From assembly GCF_003344925.1 (NCBI RefSeq), contig NZ_CP031188.1:2525001-2589000 (forward strand): DNA of 64,000 nt, in the 5' to 3' direction. Positions within the stretch are counted from its first letter, which is position 1. Each line of letters starts with the position of its first letter. A program made the translations under genes and the position numbers. Source of the stretch: Flavobacterium arcticum (GTDB taxonomy: Bacteria; Bacteroidota; Bacteroidia; Flavobacteriales; Flavobacteriaceae). Shown one piece after another: positions 1 to 9,750 of this stretch. The notes beneath the pieces were generated by a model that was not told the DNA's origin, did no database searches, and saw only the letters and a list, made by a program, of their open reading frames with translations.

Positions 1-37
1 TAGCAAAACATTTATAACCAACTAAAAAATTACTATT

Positions 38-1459
38 ATGAAAAACAACTCAAATGGGGTAACCGGCACTCTGGAAGCTCAACTTATTATTGATTTAACA
101 CAAACTGATTTACCCATAGGTACACCTGTTTATATTTATATTGTAGGCTTAGTAACTTCAACATTTTATTACATCGATAATAATGGAAATCCGAAAATAA
201 TGAGCACTTCAGATAATACCATACCTGCACAAACATTTCCGGGTATGGATAAACTTAGTTCTGCTGCACAAAATGCTATTGCTCCTAACTATCCTTTACA
301 TTGGGCAGATTATAGTATACCTGTACAAGTAGGTGGTAACTTAATTTTAAACTTAGGAAATATAAATACCACTACCATCCCAGGATTAGGGACGGGCACG
401 TCGGCATTTAGTGGTAGGGTATATTTTTCAGTAGGAGTTCCAAAATTACCTTTCACAATTCAAAATAGCGGTTATACTGCACCCGTTTATGGAAATGGTT
501 CAGGAGTTACAGGTTCTTTAACGCTGTATGATTGGATCGAATTTTCATATGATAGTGAAGGTAACTTTAACGGTAACACCACGCAAGTAAATCAATTTGG
601 GTTTCCACTAACCCTTACTGGGACAGCGGTTGGAAAAGCCCCTTACCCAACGCAAGGTGCTTTAAATACATCTCGAAAAACAATATTAAGGACTATTGCC
701 ACAGCAAATGCACCATTTGGGAATAACGGAGCAGTTGTGCCTGTAACAACTAATGCAGCTCCAGCTTACCCTGATAATATTAATTATTTAAGAGCTATAT
801 CTCCAGTAACTATAAGTGGTGCAAATACTTCAATGAATACTTATTTTGATGCCAATATTGCAACTGCTTACACTGCTTGGCAAACAACACCATTAGTTAC
901 ACATGATCCATCCACAAAGTATTACACAGGAGTTGTTTTCCCTGTTAATGGTGCTACAATAGCAACACCTGCTAAATACCCAGCAGGTAGCCTTGCTTTT
1001 TATAAAGGAAACTATGCCACAATGCAAGAATTAGCCACAGCTCTCAGTTCTAATACTCCGCCAAGTGTAGCATTTTTCTTAACAGGTTCTACTAATAATA
1101 TTATTACATCCAATGATATTTGGCAATGTGCAAATTCATTAGCAAGCGGAGATTCTGCTCAAAAAAATGTAGGCAAAATGATTGGTGCTGCATTTAATAG
1201 AGGGGTTGTAGTAAGTACAGATGGTACAGTAATTACAAACCTTAATGATAGTACCTGTTCAGGCTTAGTAAGTACTTTTTATTCAGCAGGAACAACATAT
1301 AACCAATGGGCAAAATGGTTTCATGAATACAACACTAACGGGTTAGCATATGGTTTCCCTTATGATGATGTATGTAACCAAAACCCATCTATACCGCCAT
1401 CGGGTAAAACATTAGTAGCAAGTTTTATACGTATTGCTTTAGGTAATTTTTTCAGTTAA
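38..1459 (+). CDS. GH64-type beta-1,3-glucanase-like protein
   Basis: The 473-residue protein resembles glycoside hydrolase family 64 (thaumatin-like laminaripentaose-producing beta-1,3-glucanase). The family-like stretches are GRVYFSVG at about residues 127-134, DWIEFSYDSEG followed by TQVNQFGFPL at about 165-193, and a C-terminal AYGFPYDDVCNQ. Such enzymes cleave beta-1,3-glucans such as laminarin or curdlan. The start has no hydrophobic signal peptide, which is odd for an enzyme with an extracellular polymeric substrate, and no SusC/SusD pair is visible next to it. A hairpin terminator follows the stop. Codons are AT-rich but similar to the neighbours. The family call rests on motif memory, so the catalytic Glu/Asp pair should be confirmed by profile search. 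Confidence 0.7.
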   Translation: MKNNSNGVTGTLEAQLIIDLTQTDLPIGTPVYIYIVGLVTSTFYYIDNNGNPKIMSTSDNTIPAQTFPGMDKLSSAAQNAIAPNYPLHWADYSIPVQVGGNLILNLGNINTTTIPGLGTGTSAFSGRVYFSVGVPKLPFTIQNSGYTAPVYGNGSGVTGSLTLYDWIEFSYDSEGNFNGNTTQVNQFGFPLTLTGTAVGKAPYPTQGALNTSRKTILRTIATANAPFGNNGAVVPVTTNAAPAYPDNINYLRAISPVTISGANTSMNTYFDANIATAYTAWQTTPLVTHDPSTKYYTGVVFPVNGATIATPAKYPAGSLAFYKGNYATMQELATALSSNTPPSVAFFLTGSTNNIITSNDIWQCANSLASGDSAQKNVGKMIGAAFNRGVVVSTDGTVITNLNDSTCSGLVSTFYSAGTTYNQWAKWFHEYNTNGLAYGFPYDDVCNQNPSIPPSGKTLVASFIRIALGNFFS

Positions 1460-1500
1460 CTAAAAACCATAAAAACTACTCATAGTAACCTTTTATTACA

Positions 1501-1534
1501 ACACACTCGTCGACATACCGACGGGTGTGTTTTG
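1501..1534 (+). terminator. Rho-independent terminator after the GH64 gene
   Basis: Two 12-nt arms (1501-1512 and 1519-1530, one mismatch) surround a 6-nt loop and are followed by TTTT. It lies 41 bp after the glucanase stop. Confidence 0.75.
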
Positions 1535-1797
1535 CGAATAATCCTCTAGTAAACATTAAATACATTTTAATAATTCACCCTATTTGTTTACGCAAAAACT
1601 AAGCTATTGATTTTATTCTAAATAAAATTTTTAAAGTATATATGGATATAGTTTTAATATTGAGTAGTATGTCAGTATTCAAAAATATAAATCATTCACA
1701 ATATATTCCTTTATTTAACGAATATTTTTAAACACTTTGGTTTCATAAACCGTAAAAATCATTAATTTCGCAATATCAACAAATAAAAGCATTAATA
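1535..1797. other. AT-rich intergenic leader before the thiolase gene
   Basis: The gap between the glucanase stop and the thiolase start is 338 bp. After the terminator it is AT-rich with no convincing ORF or RNA gene. The only signal I see is the promoter at 1736-1770. Confidence 0.5.
1736..1770 (+). promoter_or_regulatory. Bacteroidetes-type promoter of the thiolase gene
   Basis: A TTTG (-33) at 1736-1739 is followed after 23 nt by TAATTTCG at 1763-1770, one mismatch from the TAnnTTTG -7 consensus. It ends 27 bp before the thiolase start. Confidence 0.5.
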
Positions 1798-2979
1798 ATG
1801 GAAAATAAAAAAGTAGTAATTGTTTCGGCTGTACGTACACCAATAGGTAGCTTTATGGGTGCTTTATCAACAGTACCTGCTCCAATGCTTGGGGCTGCTG
1901 CTATAAAAGGAGCATTAGAAAAAATAAACCTTGACGGTAGTAAGGTTGATGAAGTTTTAATGGGTAACGTAGTACAAGCTGGTGTAGGGCAAGCTCCTGC
2001 AAGACAAGCTTCTAAACATGCAGGACTTCCTGATAGTGTTATTGCTACAACAATTAATAAAGTATGTGCATCGGGTATGAAAGCCGTTATGCAAGGAGCG
2101 CAAAGCATTATGTGTGGCGATGCTGATATTATTGTTGCAGGTGGTATGGAAAACATGAGCCTTATCCCCCACTATGTACACATGAGAAATGGGCATAAAT
2201 TTGGTCCTGCTACTATGACAGATGGTATGCAAAAAGATGGACTTAGCGATGCTTATGACAATAGTGCTATGGGTGTATGTGCCGATCTTTGTGCTACTGA
2301 ATATAATATATCTAGAGAAGAGCAAGATGCTTTTGCTGTTAACTCTTACGAGCGTTCTGCTAAAGCATGGAGCGAAGGTAAATTTGATAACGAAATTGTT
2401 CCTGTAGCAGTACCACAACGCCGTGGAGAACCTGTAATGGTTACTAAAGATGAAGAGTACACTAATGTAAAAATGGATAAAATTGCTGGTTTACGTCCAG
2501 CATTTACAAAAGAAGGTACAGTAACAGCTGCTAATGCTTCAACTATAAATGACGGTGCAGCAGCATTAGTACTTATGAGCGAAGAGAAAGCAAACGAGCT
2601 TGGACTTAAACCATTGGCTTACATCAAGTCGTATGCTGATGCTGAGCAAGAACCAAAATGGTTTACAACTTCGCCATCTAAAGCATTACCAAAAGCATTA
2701 GATAAAGCCGGTATAAGTAAAGATGATGTTGACTTTTTTGAGTTTAACGAAGCATTCTCTGTAGTAGGTATAGCTAATACTAACATATTAGGTCTTGATG
2801 CTGCAAAAGTAAACGTAAATGGTGGTGCAGTTTCATTAGGTCATCCACTAGGATGTTCTGGTGCAAGAATTATAGTTACACTTATTAACGTATTAGAACA
2901 AAACAATGCCAAAACAGGTGCTGCAGCTATTTGTAATGGTGGTGGCGGTGCTTCGGCTATTGTTATCGAAAGAGCATAA
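1798..2979 (+). CDS. acetyl-CoA C-acetyltransferase (thiolase)
   Basis: A 393-residue thiolase of normal family length. It carries the acyl-accepting Cys90 in [12 protein letters not shown], the NEAF motif, the [11 protein letters not shown]is motif and the C-terminal Cys379 in ICNGGGGAS. The family interconverts two acetyl-CoA with acetoacetyl-CoA plus CoA, or performs the last thiolytic step of fatty acid beta-oxidation. The length and [11 protein letters not shown] style favour the AtoB/ThlA (thiolase II) side. No fadB/fadE partner is adjacent, so the in vivo direction is not shown. The gene has its own promoter and ends in a strong hairpin, so it is probably monocistronic. The start ATG lies 27 bp after a -7 box. 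Confidence 0.93.
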   Translation: MENKKVVIVSAVRTPIGSFMGALSTVPAPMLGAAAIKGALEKINLDGSKVDEVLMGNVVQAGVGQAPARQASKHAGLPDSVIATTINKVCASGMKAVMQGAQSIMCGDADIIVAGGMENMSLIPHYVHMRNGHKFGPATMTDGMQKDGLSDAYDNSAMGVCADLCATEYNISREEQDAFAVNSYERSAKAWSEGKFDNEIVPVAVPQRRGEPVMVTKDEEYTNVKMDKIAGLRPAFTKEGTVTAANASTINDGAAALVLMSEEKANELGLKPLAYIKSYADAEQEPKWFTTSPSKALPKALDKAGISKDDVDFFEFNEAFSVVGIANTNILGLDAAKVNVNGGAVSLGHPLGCSGARIIVTLINVLEQNNAKTGAAAICNGGGGASAIVIERA

Positions 2980-3036
2980 CGAAAGAACTTTTTACACATA
3001 AAGTTGTTATTAACTTCGGTTAAAACAGCTACAGTA

Positions 3037-3070
3037 TTTGGCGTTGCTTCAGAATTAACTACTATATTTG
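3037..3070 (+). promoter_or_regulatory. promoter of the NlpC/P60 gene inside a hairpin
   Basis: TTTG at 3037-3040 is followed, after 22 nt, by a perfect TATATTTG at 3063-3070. The -33 box lies in the left arm of the thiolase terminator hairpin and the -7 box lies in its loop. Confidence 0.55.
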
Positions 3071-3103
3071 TGGTTTATGATGGAAGCAACGCCAATTTTT
3101 TTT
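3038..3103 (+). terminator. long-loop terminator after the thiolase gene
   Basis: Perfect 13-nt arms (3038-3050 and 3083-3095) are separated by a 32-nt loop and followed by eight T residues (3096-3103). Confidence 0.75.
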
Positions 3104-3142
3104 GGCACTAAGTCAGTAAGAAATAAAAATTATTAAATTATA

Positions 3143-3907
3143 ATGATGTTTGGTATTTGTAACCTTGCCATTGTACCACTACGGCTAGAACCCTCTGACC
3201 GAAGCGAAATGACATCGCAGGTATTGTTTGGAGAACATTTCAGGATTTTAGAGCAAAGTCCGAAATGGTCGCTTATTGAACTAGCTTTTGATAAGTATAC
3301 TGGATGGATAGACAATAAGCAATTTAGAACAATAACCGAAATAGATTACAACTACCTTAGTAAAGGTCCTGCGGTACTGAACGCCGACCTTATAGAATAT
3401 GTAACAGCCACAAACAATCAGTTATTACCCATACCCATAGGAGCTTCGTTATCATTTTTAGACCACACAGGTATTAATATCGAAAATTATAGTTTTGAAG
3501 GTTTAAAAACTACGGGGATAACAGGCAAAAACAACCTACTGCGCACGGCATTTATGTACCTTAATGCTCCTTACCTTTGGGGTGGTAAAACACCTTTTGG
3601 TATTGACTGTTCGGGGTTTACACAAATGGTATACAAAATAAACGGTTATAAGTTATTACGCGATGCTTCACAACAAGCTACACAAGGTGAAGCACTTAGC
3701 TTTATAGAAGAAAGTGAACCCGGAGATCTTGCTTTTTTTGATAACGAAGAAGGTGTTATAATACACGTGGGTATTATTATGGAAGACAACTACATTATTC
3801 ATGCACATGGCAAAGTGCGTATAGACCGCTTAGACCATTTAGGCATTTATAACATTGATACTAATAGACATACACATAAACTACGTGTTATTAAAAAAGT
3901 AATCTAA
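3143..3907 (+). CDS. NlpC/P60 family peptidase with SH3-like N-terminus
   Basis: A 254-residue putative cell-wall peptidase. The C-terminal NlpC/P60 domain (about residues 125-250) has the catalytic Cys156 in DCSGFTQMVY, a His in IIHVGIIM and a downstream IHAHGKVR. This family cleaves peptidoglycan stem peptides such as gamma-D-Glu-meso-DAP. The N-terminal about 110 residues, starting GICNLAIVPLRLEPSDRSEM, match the bacterial SH3-type region seen in flavobacterial NlpC/P60 proteins. There is no signal peptide, so it may act in recycling of muropeptides in the cytoplasm (inference). A perfect promoter -7 box lies about 70 bp upstream. Two CarboxypepD_reg genes follow on the same strand 37 bp later, without an obvious terminator. 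Confidence 0.88.
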   Translation: MMFGICNLAIVPLRLEPSDRSEMTSQVLFGEHFRILEQSPKWSLIELAFDKYTGWIDNKQFRTITEIDYNYLSKGPAVLNADLIEYVTATNNQLLPIPIGASLSFLDHTGINIENYSFEGLKTTGITGKNNLLRTAFMYLNAPYLWGGKTPFGIDCSGFTQMVYKINGYKLLRDASQQATQGEALSFIEESEPGDLAFFDNEEGVIIHVGIIMEDNYIIHAHGKVRIDRLDHLGIYNIDTNRHTHKLRVIKKVI

Positions 3908-3944
3908 ATCCGTTACTTTCAAGTTTCTTCTTATAAAAGCTATC

Positions 3945-4664
3945 ATGGATATATTAGAAAAGAGAGGTATAAAGTTTATTAATGAAATAAGCTATGGCAG
4001 AGTCAGGAAATGTCATTATGGATTAGATTCTGACATGGGTTATATAGTATCTTATAATTCCAAAAATACTTTGGAAAGAATAATACAAGATATTGATTTA
4101 ACCCTTTCAGGAAAATTTGATTTAATCGACGACCCCGATATCTCTAACTACATGTATACAGCATATATAACTCCTCAGGAAATTGAGTACTGGGATGATT
4201 ATGGTAATAATATCATAGGCACTTGTCCTTTAGAAGATTTTAGAGAGCTTGTAATACGCTGGAAAGATTTTTTAGAAACCCCTCCTTTTGACCGCAGTGA
4301 ATTAATATCATTACCAGAAAAACATAACTCAGTTCAAGAAGGTTTTATTTTAAAAAGTTCAAATGAAGGATTTATTCCTTTACAAGGAGCTCATATTTTT
4401 AATAAGACAACTCGACAGCTTGTACCAACTGATATTAATGGGAAATTTACTATTAATGCGCAAAAAGGTGATACTCTTGAAATCTCCTATATGAACTATG
4501 CCAAAAAAAATATAATAATTACCGAAAACAGATTTACTAATATAATTCATAGAGATTATAATATAGTTTTTGAGTATCATCAACAAATTCAAGAACCTGA
4601 AATAGTTAACAAAAAAAGCTTCTTCGGGCGTATTTTTCACAGTATAAGCAACTTATTTAGATAG
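3945..4664 (+). CDS. unrecognised N-terminal domain fused to a CarboxypepD_reg-like domain
   Basis: A 239-residue protein in two parts. Residues about 1-120 form a soluble, acidic domain that I do not recognise; the pattern of short beta/alpha segments and the end FRELVIRWKDFLETPP recall small single-domain proteins such as immunity proteins, but this is only an impression. Residues about 140-205 resemble a carboxypeptidase-like regulatory fold (GAHIFNKTTRQL, TDINGKF, ISYMNYAKKNI). The C-terminal tail KKSFFGRIFHSISNLFR is almost the same as the tail of the next gene (RTFFGRIFHWIGNIFR). There is no signal peptide or membrane segment, although such domains are usually exported. It looks like a chimera made by recombination with the downstream paralogue. 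The next gene's original ATG begins 2 nt after this stop. Confidence 0.6.
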   Translation: MDILEKRGIKFINEISYGRVRKCHYGLDSDMGYIVSYNSKNTLERIIQDIDLTLSGKFDLIDDPDISNYMYTAYITPQEIEYWDDYGNNIIGTCPLEDFRELVIRWKDFLETPPFDRSELISLPEKHNSVQEGFILKSSNEGFIPLQGAHIFNKTTRQLVPTDINGKFTINAQKGDTLEISYMNYAKKNIIITENRFTNIIHRDYNIVFEYHQQIQEPEIVNKKSFFGRIFHSISNLFR

Positions 4665-4666
4665 GC

Positions 4667-5357
4667 ATGAACAAAAAGAATCAACTTAGCAATTCCAAAG
4701 CCCTGCAATGAAAATTGAGAGGAAATGACCTCTGTAGAAAAAGGACGTTTTTGTACTTCTTGTCAAAAACAAGTACATGATTTTACTAATGTATCCGACA
4801 AAGAGATTAAATCAATTTTAAACAATGATAAATCAGCTTGCGGGCGTTTTAGACATGATCAATTAGATCGTGATTTAGTCATACCTAAAGAAAAAAAGAG
4901 CCTATGGTTATGGTTAGCAGCAAGTGCAGCAATAGTATCTTTTATAGGAGTTGGTACTCATGAAATTGTAGCACAAGAACCTACAAATACAGAACAACAC
5001 GAAACAAATAATGAAATATTGGGTGATATAGAGGTTACCCCTACCTCAAAAGATATTATTACAGGTGTTGTATCAGATCATATAGGACCTTTGCCTACTG
5101 CTTCTATAATAAACAAAACAACTGAACAAGAAGTTCAAACAGATATTGATGGTAAGTTTAGCGTCGAAGCAAATAAAGGAGATAGATTAGAAGTAAACTA
5201 CATTGGTTATAAAATACAAAATATTACAATAAATCAGAATACAAATTATAATATCGTTTTAGAGGAGGATTCTGCTTTATTGGGAGATGTATACATTATA
5301 AAAGAGAGAACCTTCTTTGGTAGGATATTTCATTGGATAGGCAATATTTTTAGATAA
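4667..5357 (+). pseudogene. CarboxypepD_reg membrane protein with broken N-terminus
   Basis: The best ancestral start is ATG 4667, 2 nt after the previous stop. It reads MNKKNQLS, then an extra A around 4691 shifts the frame. In the other frame the sequence continues IPKPCNEN, then TGA at 4716-4718 where relatives have Trp, then EEMTSVEKGRFCTSCQKQV. Two lesions in the first 20 codons therefore interrupt the conserved PC-x-N-W / C-x-x-C region. An intact 210-codon frame starts at ATG 4725 and could still give a shortened protein: FCTSCQ, DQLDRD, one membrane segment (about residues 61-79), a CarboxypepD_reg-like domain (about 110-180) and the tail RTFFGRIFHWIGNIFR. Known relatives are hypothetical proteins of Flavobacteriaceae. 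Sequencing error could explain one lesion, less easily both. Confidence 0.6.
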
Positions 5358-5375
5358 TATAAAATAGTAATTAAC

Positions 5376-5408
5376 AAAAAACGCTCCGCAAATTGCGGAG
5401 CGTTTTTC
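5376..5408. terminator. bidirectional terminator between the CarboxypepD_reg gene and dnaK
   Basis: Perfect GC-rich 10-nt arms (5381-5390 and 5394-5403) with an AAT loop are flanked by A-run and T-run, so the hairpin can serve both converging genes. Confidence 0.9.
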
Positions 5409-5451
5409 TATTATCTATAATCTCTTATCTAAATTAGTTTTTAGATGAGAA

Positions 5452-7359
5452 TTATTTTACTTCTTCGAAGTCTACATCTTGTACTTCATCATCATCGCCA
5501 CCAGCTTGTGCGCCTTCTGGCTGTGCTTGTTCTGCACCACCTTGAGCTCCACCTTCTGCTTGTGCTTTGTACATTTCTTCTGATGCATTTTTCCAAGCTT
5601 CATTTATCTTGTCGAGAGCTGGCTGTATAGTAGCTATATCTTGAGACTCATAAGCCATTTTTAGCTCAGTTAATGCCATACCAATAGCATCTTTATTACC
5701 ATCAGATAATTTATCTCCAAATTCTGAAAGTTGTTTTTCAGTCTGGAAAATCATACCATCAGCCTCATTAAGTTTGTCTACTTTTTCTTTAGCTGCTTTA
5801 TCAGATTCTGCATTAGCTTCTGCTTCACTACGCATTCTGTCGATTTCTTCCTGAGTTAATCCTGAAGAAGCCTCGATACGTATATCATGCGATTTACCTG
5901 TTCCTTTATCTGTAGCCGATACTTTGATGATACCATTAGCATCTATATCAAATGTTACCTCAATTTGTGGTACACCTCTTTGTGCTGGTGGGATACCATC
6001 TAAGTGAAAACGACCGATAGTTTTATTATCTGCAGCCATTGGTCTTTCACCTTGCAAAACGTGAATTTCTACAGATGGTTGGTTATCAGCAGCAGTAGAG
6101 AATACCTGCGATTTTTTAGTAGGTATTGTAGTATTAGACTCTATTAATTTTGTCATTACACTACCCATAGTTTCTATACCTAATGATAGTGGCGTAACAT
6201 CTAATAGTAGTACATCTTTTACATCTCCTGTAAGTACACCACCTTGTATAGCAGCTCCTACAGCCACAACCTCATCTGGGTTAACCCCTTTTGATGGTTT
6301 TTTACCAAAGAATTTTTCTACTTCATCTTGTATTCTTGGCATACGTGTAGAACCACCTACAAGTATTACCTCATCAATATCTGATTTTGAGATACCTGCA
6401 TCTTTAAGTGCTTTTTCGCATGGTAGCATAGAACGTTTTACAAGCTCGTCTGCAAGTTGCTCAAATTTAGCTCTTGTTAATGTTTTTACTAAGTGCTTAG
6501 GTCCAGATGCAGTAGCAGTAACATATGGTAAGTTAATCTCTGTTTGTGTAGAAGACGAAAGTTCTATTTTCGCTTTCTCTGCAGCTTCTTTTAAACGTTG
6601 TAACGCCATTGGGTCTTTACGTAAGTCGATGCTTTCTTCGCTATTAAATTCATTAGCTAACCAGTCTATAATTACTTGGTCAAAGTCATCACCACCAAGG
6701 TGAGTATCTCCGTTTGTAGATAATACTTCGAATACACCATCTCCTAATTCTAGGATAGAAATATCAAATGTACCACCACCAAGGTCATATACTGCAATTT
6801 TTTGATCTTTACCAGCTTTATCAAGTCCGTAAGCAAGAGCTGCTGCAGTAGGCTCGTTTATAATTCTTCTTACTTTAAGTCCTGCAATTTCTCCAGCTTC
6901 TTTAGTAGCCTGACGTTGTGCATCATTAAAATAAGCAGGAACAGTAATTACTGCTTCTGTTACAGCTTGCCCAAGGTAGTCTTCGGCAGTTTTTTTCATT
7001 TTTTGAAGTGTCATTGCAGACAATTCTTGTGGCGTATAAAGACGTCCGTCGATATCTACACGTGGAGTATCGTTATCACCTTTTACTACCTTATAAGGTA
7101 CATTGTTAGCTTCTTTGCTGCTTTCTGAGTATTTATTACCCATAAAACGCTTTATAGAAGATATTGTTTTTGTAGGATTGGTCACTGCCTGTCTTTTTGC
7201 AGGATCTCCTACTTTGATTTCTCCGCCTTCAACAAAAGCAATTACTGATGGCGTTGTTCTTTTTCCTTCAGCATTAGAAATTACCACTGGCTCTCCGCCT
7301 TCCATAACGGATACACACGAGTTGGTTGTTCCTAAGTCAATTCCGATTATTTTACTCAT
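5452..7359 (-). CDS. dnaK: chaperone protein DnaK (Hsp70)
   Basis: A 635-residue Hsp70 of full length. The ATPase domain starts [18 protein letters not shown] and contains [40 protein letters not shown] and [11 protein letters not shown]. The substrate-binding domain follows from about residue 385, and the C-terminal tail is Gln/Gly/Ala-rich ending VDFEEVK. It folds nascent and stress-denatured proteins with DnaJ and GrpE, neither of which is in the window. It faces a long AT-rich upstream region (7360-7807) in which I see no CIRCE-like element, so HrcA control is not supported here. It converges with the previous gene on a shared terminator. Confidence 0.98.
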   Translation of the reverse strand: MSKIIGIDLGTTNSCVSVMEGGEPVVISNAEGKRTTPSVIAFVEGGEIKVGDPAKRQAVTNPTKTISSIKRFMGNKYSESSKEANNVPYKVVKGDNDTPRVDIDGRLYTPQELSAMTLQKMKKTAEDYLGQAVTEAVITVPAYFNDAQRQATKEAGEIAGLKVRRIINEPTAAALAYGLDKAGKDQKIAVYDLGGGTFDISILELGDGVFEVLSTNGDTHLGGDDFDQVIIDWLANEFNSEESIDLRKDPMALQRLKEAAEKAKIELSSSTQTEINLPYVTATASGPKHLVKTLTRAKFEQLADELVKRSMLPCEKALKDAGISKSDIDEVILVGGSTRMPRIQDEVEKFFGKKPSKGVNPDEVVAVGAAIQGGVLTGDVKDVLLLDVTPLSLGIETMGSVMTKLIESNTTIPTKKSQVFSTAADNQPSVEIHVLQGERPMAADNKTIGRFHLDGIPPAQRGVPQIEVTFDIDANGIIKVSATDKGTGKSHDIRIEASSGLTQEEIDRMRSEAEANAESDKAAKEKVDKLNEADGMIFQTEKQLSEFGDKLSDGNKDAIGMALTELKMAYESQDIATIQPALDKINEAWKNASEEMYKAQAEGGAQGGAEQAQPEGAQAGGDDDEVQDVDFEEVK

Positions 7360-7807
7360 TTTGTCTAAAAGTTTTATTTTCTAAATCTGTTTTATGTTTA
7401 TGTTCTAAACTTGCTTACATAGTAGTCAATGACTATGCCAAGCCACAAACAAACTATAAATTGACAGGAGAATATGACAAGATGACATTTAAATGTAGCT
7501 TACAGCAACTACATTTTTATACTGATGTAAGTATTTTAAGTCAAAAAAATCGTATATTTCAAACACACATCACACATTTATAATATATAAATTATAATTA
7601 TTAAAAATTTGAAAATACCCCTCTCCTAAAATATTTTTTAGCATAACATTTTTTTGAAAAAAAACGAAAATTATTACACTTTATAATAAATGTCATTCAT
7701 CGACACTTATTATACATTTTATCTACATAAACCATATAATCAACCTTTTCCGTAATAAGAACTTGATATCTGATATTACTTTTACAAAAAATTATTAACC
7801 ACCATCT
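7360..7807. other. divergent AT-rich control region between dnaK and a histidine kinase
   Basis: This 448-bp gap separates divergent genes. Small ORFs here overlap the dnaK start or lack coding character, so I read it as non-coding. It holds an operator-like inverted repeat at 7682-7714. I could not place a confident -33/-7 pair for either gene. Confidence 0.5.
7682..7714. repeat. operator-like inverted repeat upstream of the kinase gene
   Basis: Two 13-bp arms (7682-7694 and 7702-7714) match at 12 of 13 positions around a 7-bp spacer. No T-run follows, so it is more likely a protein-binding site or leader hairpin than a terminator. Confidence 0.4.
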
Positions 7808-9748
7808 ATGAAGCTAAAAAATAAACTAAAGATCTATAATTATGCGAGGATACTATCTTTATCCGTTTTCTTGCTTGCATTTCTTGTAATAATAGGTTGG
7901 ATTCTAGACATACCTTTATTAAAAAGTATAATGCCCGATTATATTTCTATGAAACTAAACACAGCATTATGTTTTATTATAATGAGTACTTCTTTGATTC
8001 TAGAAACATTTCCCAAAAAAAGAACAATTGTAATACTTTTAAATGTATTTGTAGCTACTTTATGTATTTTAACATATTCTCAAGAAGTTTTTGGTTATGA
8101 TTTAGGGCTAGATCAATTAATCATAATGGATTTAGACGCTATTTCAGATAAGTCTCCTTACCCTGGTAGGATGTCTCCTATAACGGCTATTTTATTTACA
8201 ATATTGTCACTAGGTCTTATACTTCAACGATATATCAATAAATCTCTAATTGTTATACAATATGCTTTTAACTTAGTTACTATTATGGCTATAATAGCTT
8301 TGATAGGGTATTTGTATAATGCCCCTGAGTTTTATACACTATCATTCCTTACCTCAATGGCTGTACATACATCTTTGGGTTTTTTATTACTATCAATTGC
8401 AATGTCATTATTACATCCGCATTTAGGTATTATGGGAATTTTAACAGGAGATAAAGTAGGTAATAGTATAGCAAGACAATTATTTTCTAAAATATGTATC
8501 GTAATATTTGTTTTTACTTATTTGCGCTATTTATCTCATAAACATAAGCTTGTAGATACTGAGTTTGGTACAGCACTACTAACTATATCTTTTATACTCG
8601 TAAGTCTTTTAATAATATGGGAGGCTACCGAAAATATTAATAAAAAAGATGCAAGAAAAAGGCTTGCCGAAGAACATTTTAGACTTGTAGTAGAGTCTGC
8701 GCCTAATGCATTAATAATGTCTGACGGTTCTGGTACTATTAGACTTGTAAATGAACAAGCCGAAAAAATGTTTGGCTATAAGAGAGAAAATTTTATTGGT
8801 CAAAAAGTAGAACTAATTGTACCAAACTCTATAAAATCTACCCATCATCATAATAGAAATGGGTATCACAAGGCACCATCTAACAGATATTTTGGAGCGG
8901 GTAGCGAACTTTATGCTAAAAGAAGTGATAATAGTGAGTTTCCTGTAGAAATAGGACTAACCCCTATACGTACCGAAAATGGTACAATGGTACTTGCCTC
9001 TATAATTGATATTACAAAGCGTAAAAAACAAGAAAGTATCATTAACCAACAAGTAATTGAACTGAAAATTAAAAACCAAGAAATGGAACAGTTTAATTAT
9101 ATAGCTTCTCATGACTTGCAAGAGCCGTTACGAACACTCTCAAACTATATAATGTTGCTAGAAGAAGATTATCCTGAACAGATAAATGATGAGATAAAAA
9201 TACATCTAAAAACGATGGAAAACGCAGTATCTCGAATGAATCTTTTAGTACGCTCTATACTAGATTTTGGTAGACTAGGTAGAGATAAAAAACTAGAATA
9301 TATAGATAGTAAAACTATTGTAGAAGATGTTCTTTGCGACCTTAGTAGTCTTATAAACAGTACAGGAGCAACTATAATAATAGATACTGATTTACCTAAA
9401 TTTAATGGTTATGAAATTGAATTTAGGCAATTATTTCAAAACCTTATAAATAACGCCCTAAAGTTTAGAAAAAAAGATGTTCCTGTAGAAATAAACATAG
9501 GCTGTACTATGGTTGAAAATAAATATGAATTTTATGTAAAAGATAACGGAATAGGCATAAACACAAGGTACAATAATAGAGTTTTCGAGATATTTAAAAG
9601 ACTTAACAAAGAAAGCGAGTTTAAAGGAGATGGTATAGGTCTTGCAAATTGTAAAAAAATAGCCGAAATGCACGGAGGAAAAATATGGGTAGAATCTACC
9701 TTAGGAATAGGAAGTACATTTAAATTCACAACATCTAAAATTAAATAA
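7808..9748 (+). CDS. membrane PAS sensor histidine kinase
   Basis: A 646-residue sensor kinase. Residues 1-280 hold about seven to eight hydrophobic segments with short loops, a multi-pass sensor module. A PAS domain follows at about 290-400 ([43 protein letters not shown], with a PAC end [12 protein letters not shown]). The dimerisation/phosphoacceptor segment is [18 protein letters not shown] with His435. The ATPase domain has [17 protein letters not shown] and [14 protein letters not shown]. It would autophosphorylate and pass phosphate to the response regulator encoded 2 nt downstream. The signal is unknown. The start ATG is preceded by a 448-bp divergent region with an inverted repeat. 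Confidence 0.9.
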   Translation: MKLKNKLKIYNYARILSLSVFLLAFLVIIGWILDIPLLKSIMPDYISMKLNTALCFIIMSTSLILETFPKKRTIVILLNVFVATLCILTYSQEVFGYDLGLDQLIIMDLDAISDKSPYPGRMSPITAILFTILSLGLILQRYINKSLIVIQYAFNLVTIMAIIALIGYLYNAPEFYTLSFLTSMAVHTSLGFLLLSIAMSLLHPHLGIMGILTGDKVGNSIARQLFSKICIVIFVFTYLRYLSHKHKLVDTEFGTALLTISFILVSLLIIWEATENINKKDARKRLAEEHFRLVVESAPNALIMSDGSGTIRLVNEQAEKMFGYKRENFIGQKVELIVPNSIKSTHHHNRNGYHKAPSNRYFGAGSELYAKRSDNSEFPVEIGLTPIRTENGTMVLASIIDITKRKKQESIINQQVIELKIKNQEMEQFNYIASHDLQEPLRTLSNYIMLLEEDYPEQINDEIKIHLKTMENAVSRMNLLVRSILDFGRLGRDKKLEYIDSKTIVEDVLCDLSSLINSTGATIIIDTDLPKFNGYEIEFRQLFQNLINNALKFRKKDVPVEINIGCTMVENKYEFYVKDNGIGINTRYNNRVFEIFKRLNKESEFKGDGIGLANCKKIAEMHGGKIWVESTLGIGSTFKFTTSKIK

Positions 9749-9750
9749 TT

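Noticed and set aside
1957..2418. 153-codon minus-strand frame inside the thiolase gene.
   Set aside because: Composition is that of an antisense shadow (Cys, His and Ser-rich), and the plus-strand thiolase is intact.
3143..5357. NlpC/P60 peptidase plus the 239-aa protein as a toxin/immunity pair.
   Set aside because: The peptidase has no secretion signal or polymorphic-toxin header, and its domain layout matches ordinary flavobacterial NlpC/P60 proteins; the immunity resemblance of the 239-aa head is only an impression.
7326..7583. 85-codon open frame on the plus strand between dnaK and the kinase gene.
   Set aside because: It overlaps the dnaK start, is Phe/Leu/Ser-rich without motif, and lacks any promoter or start context.
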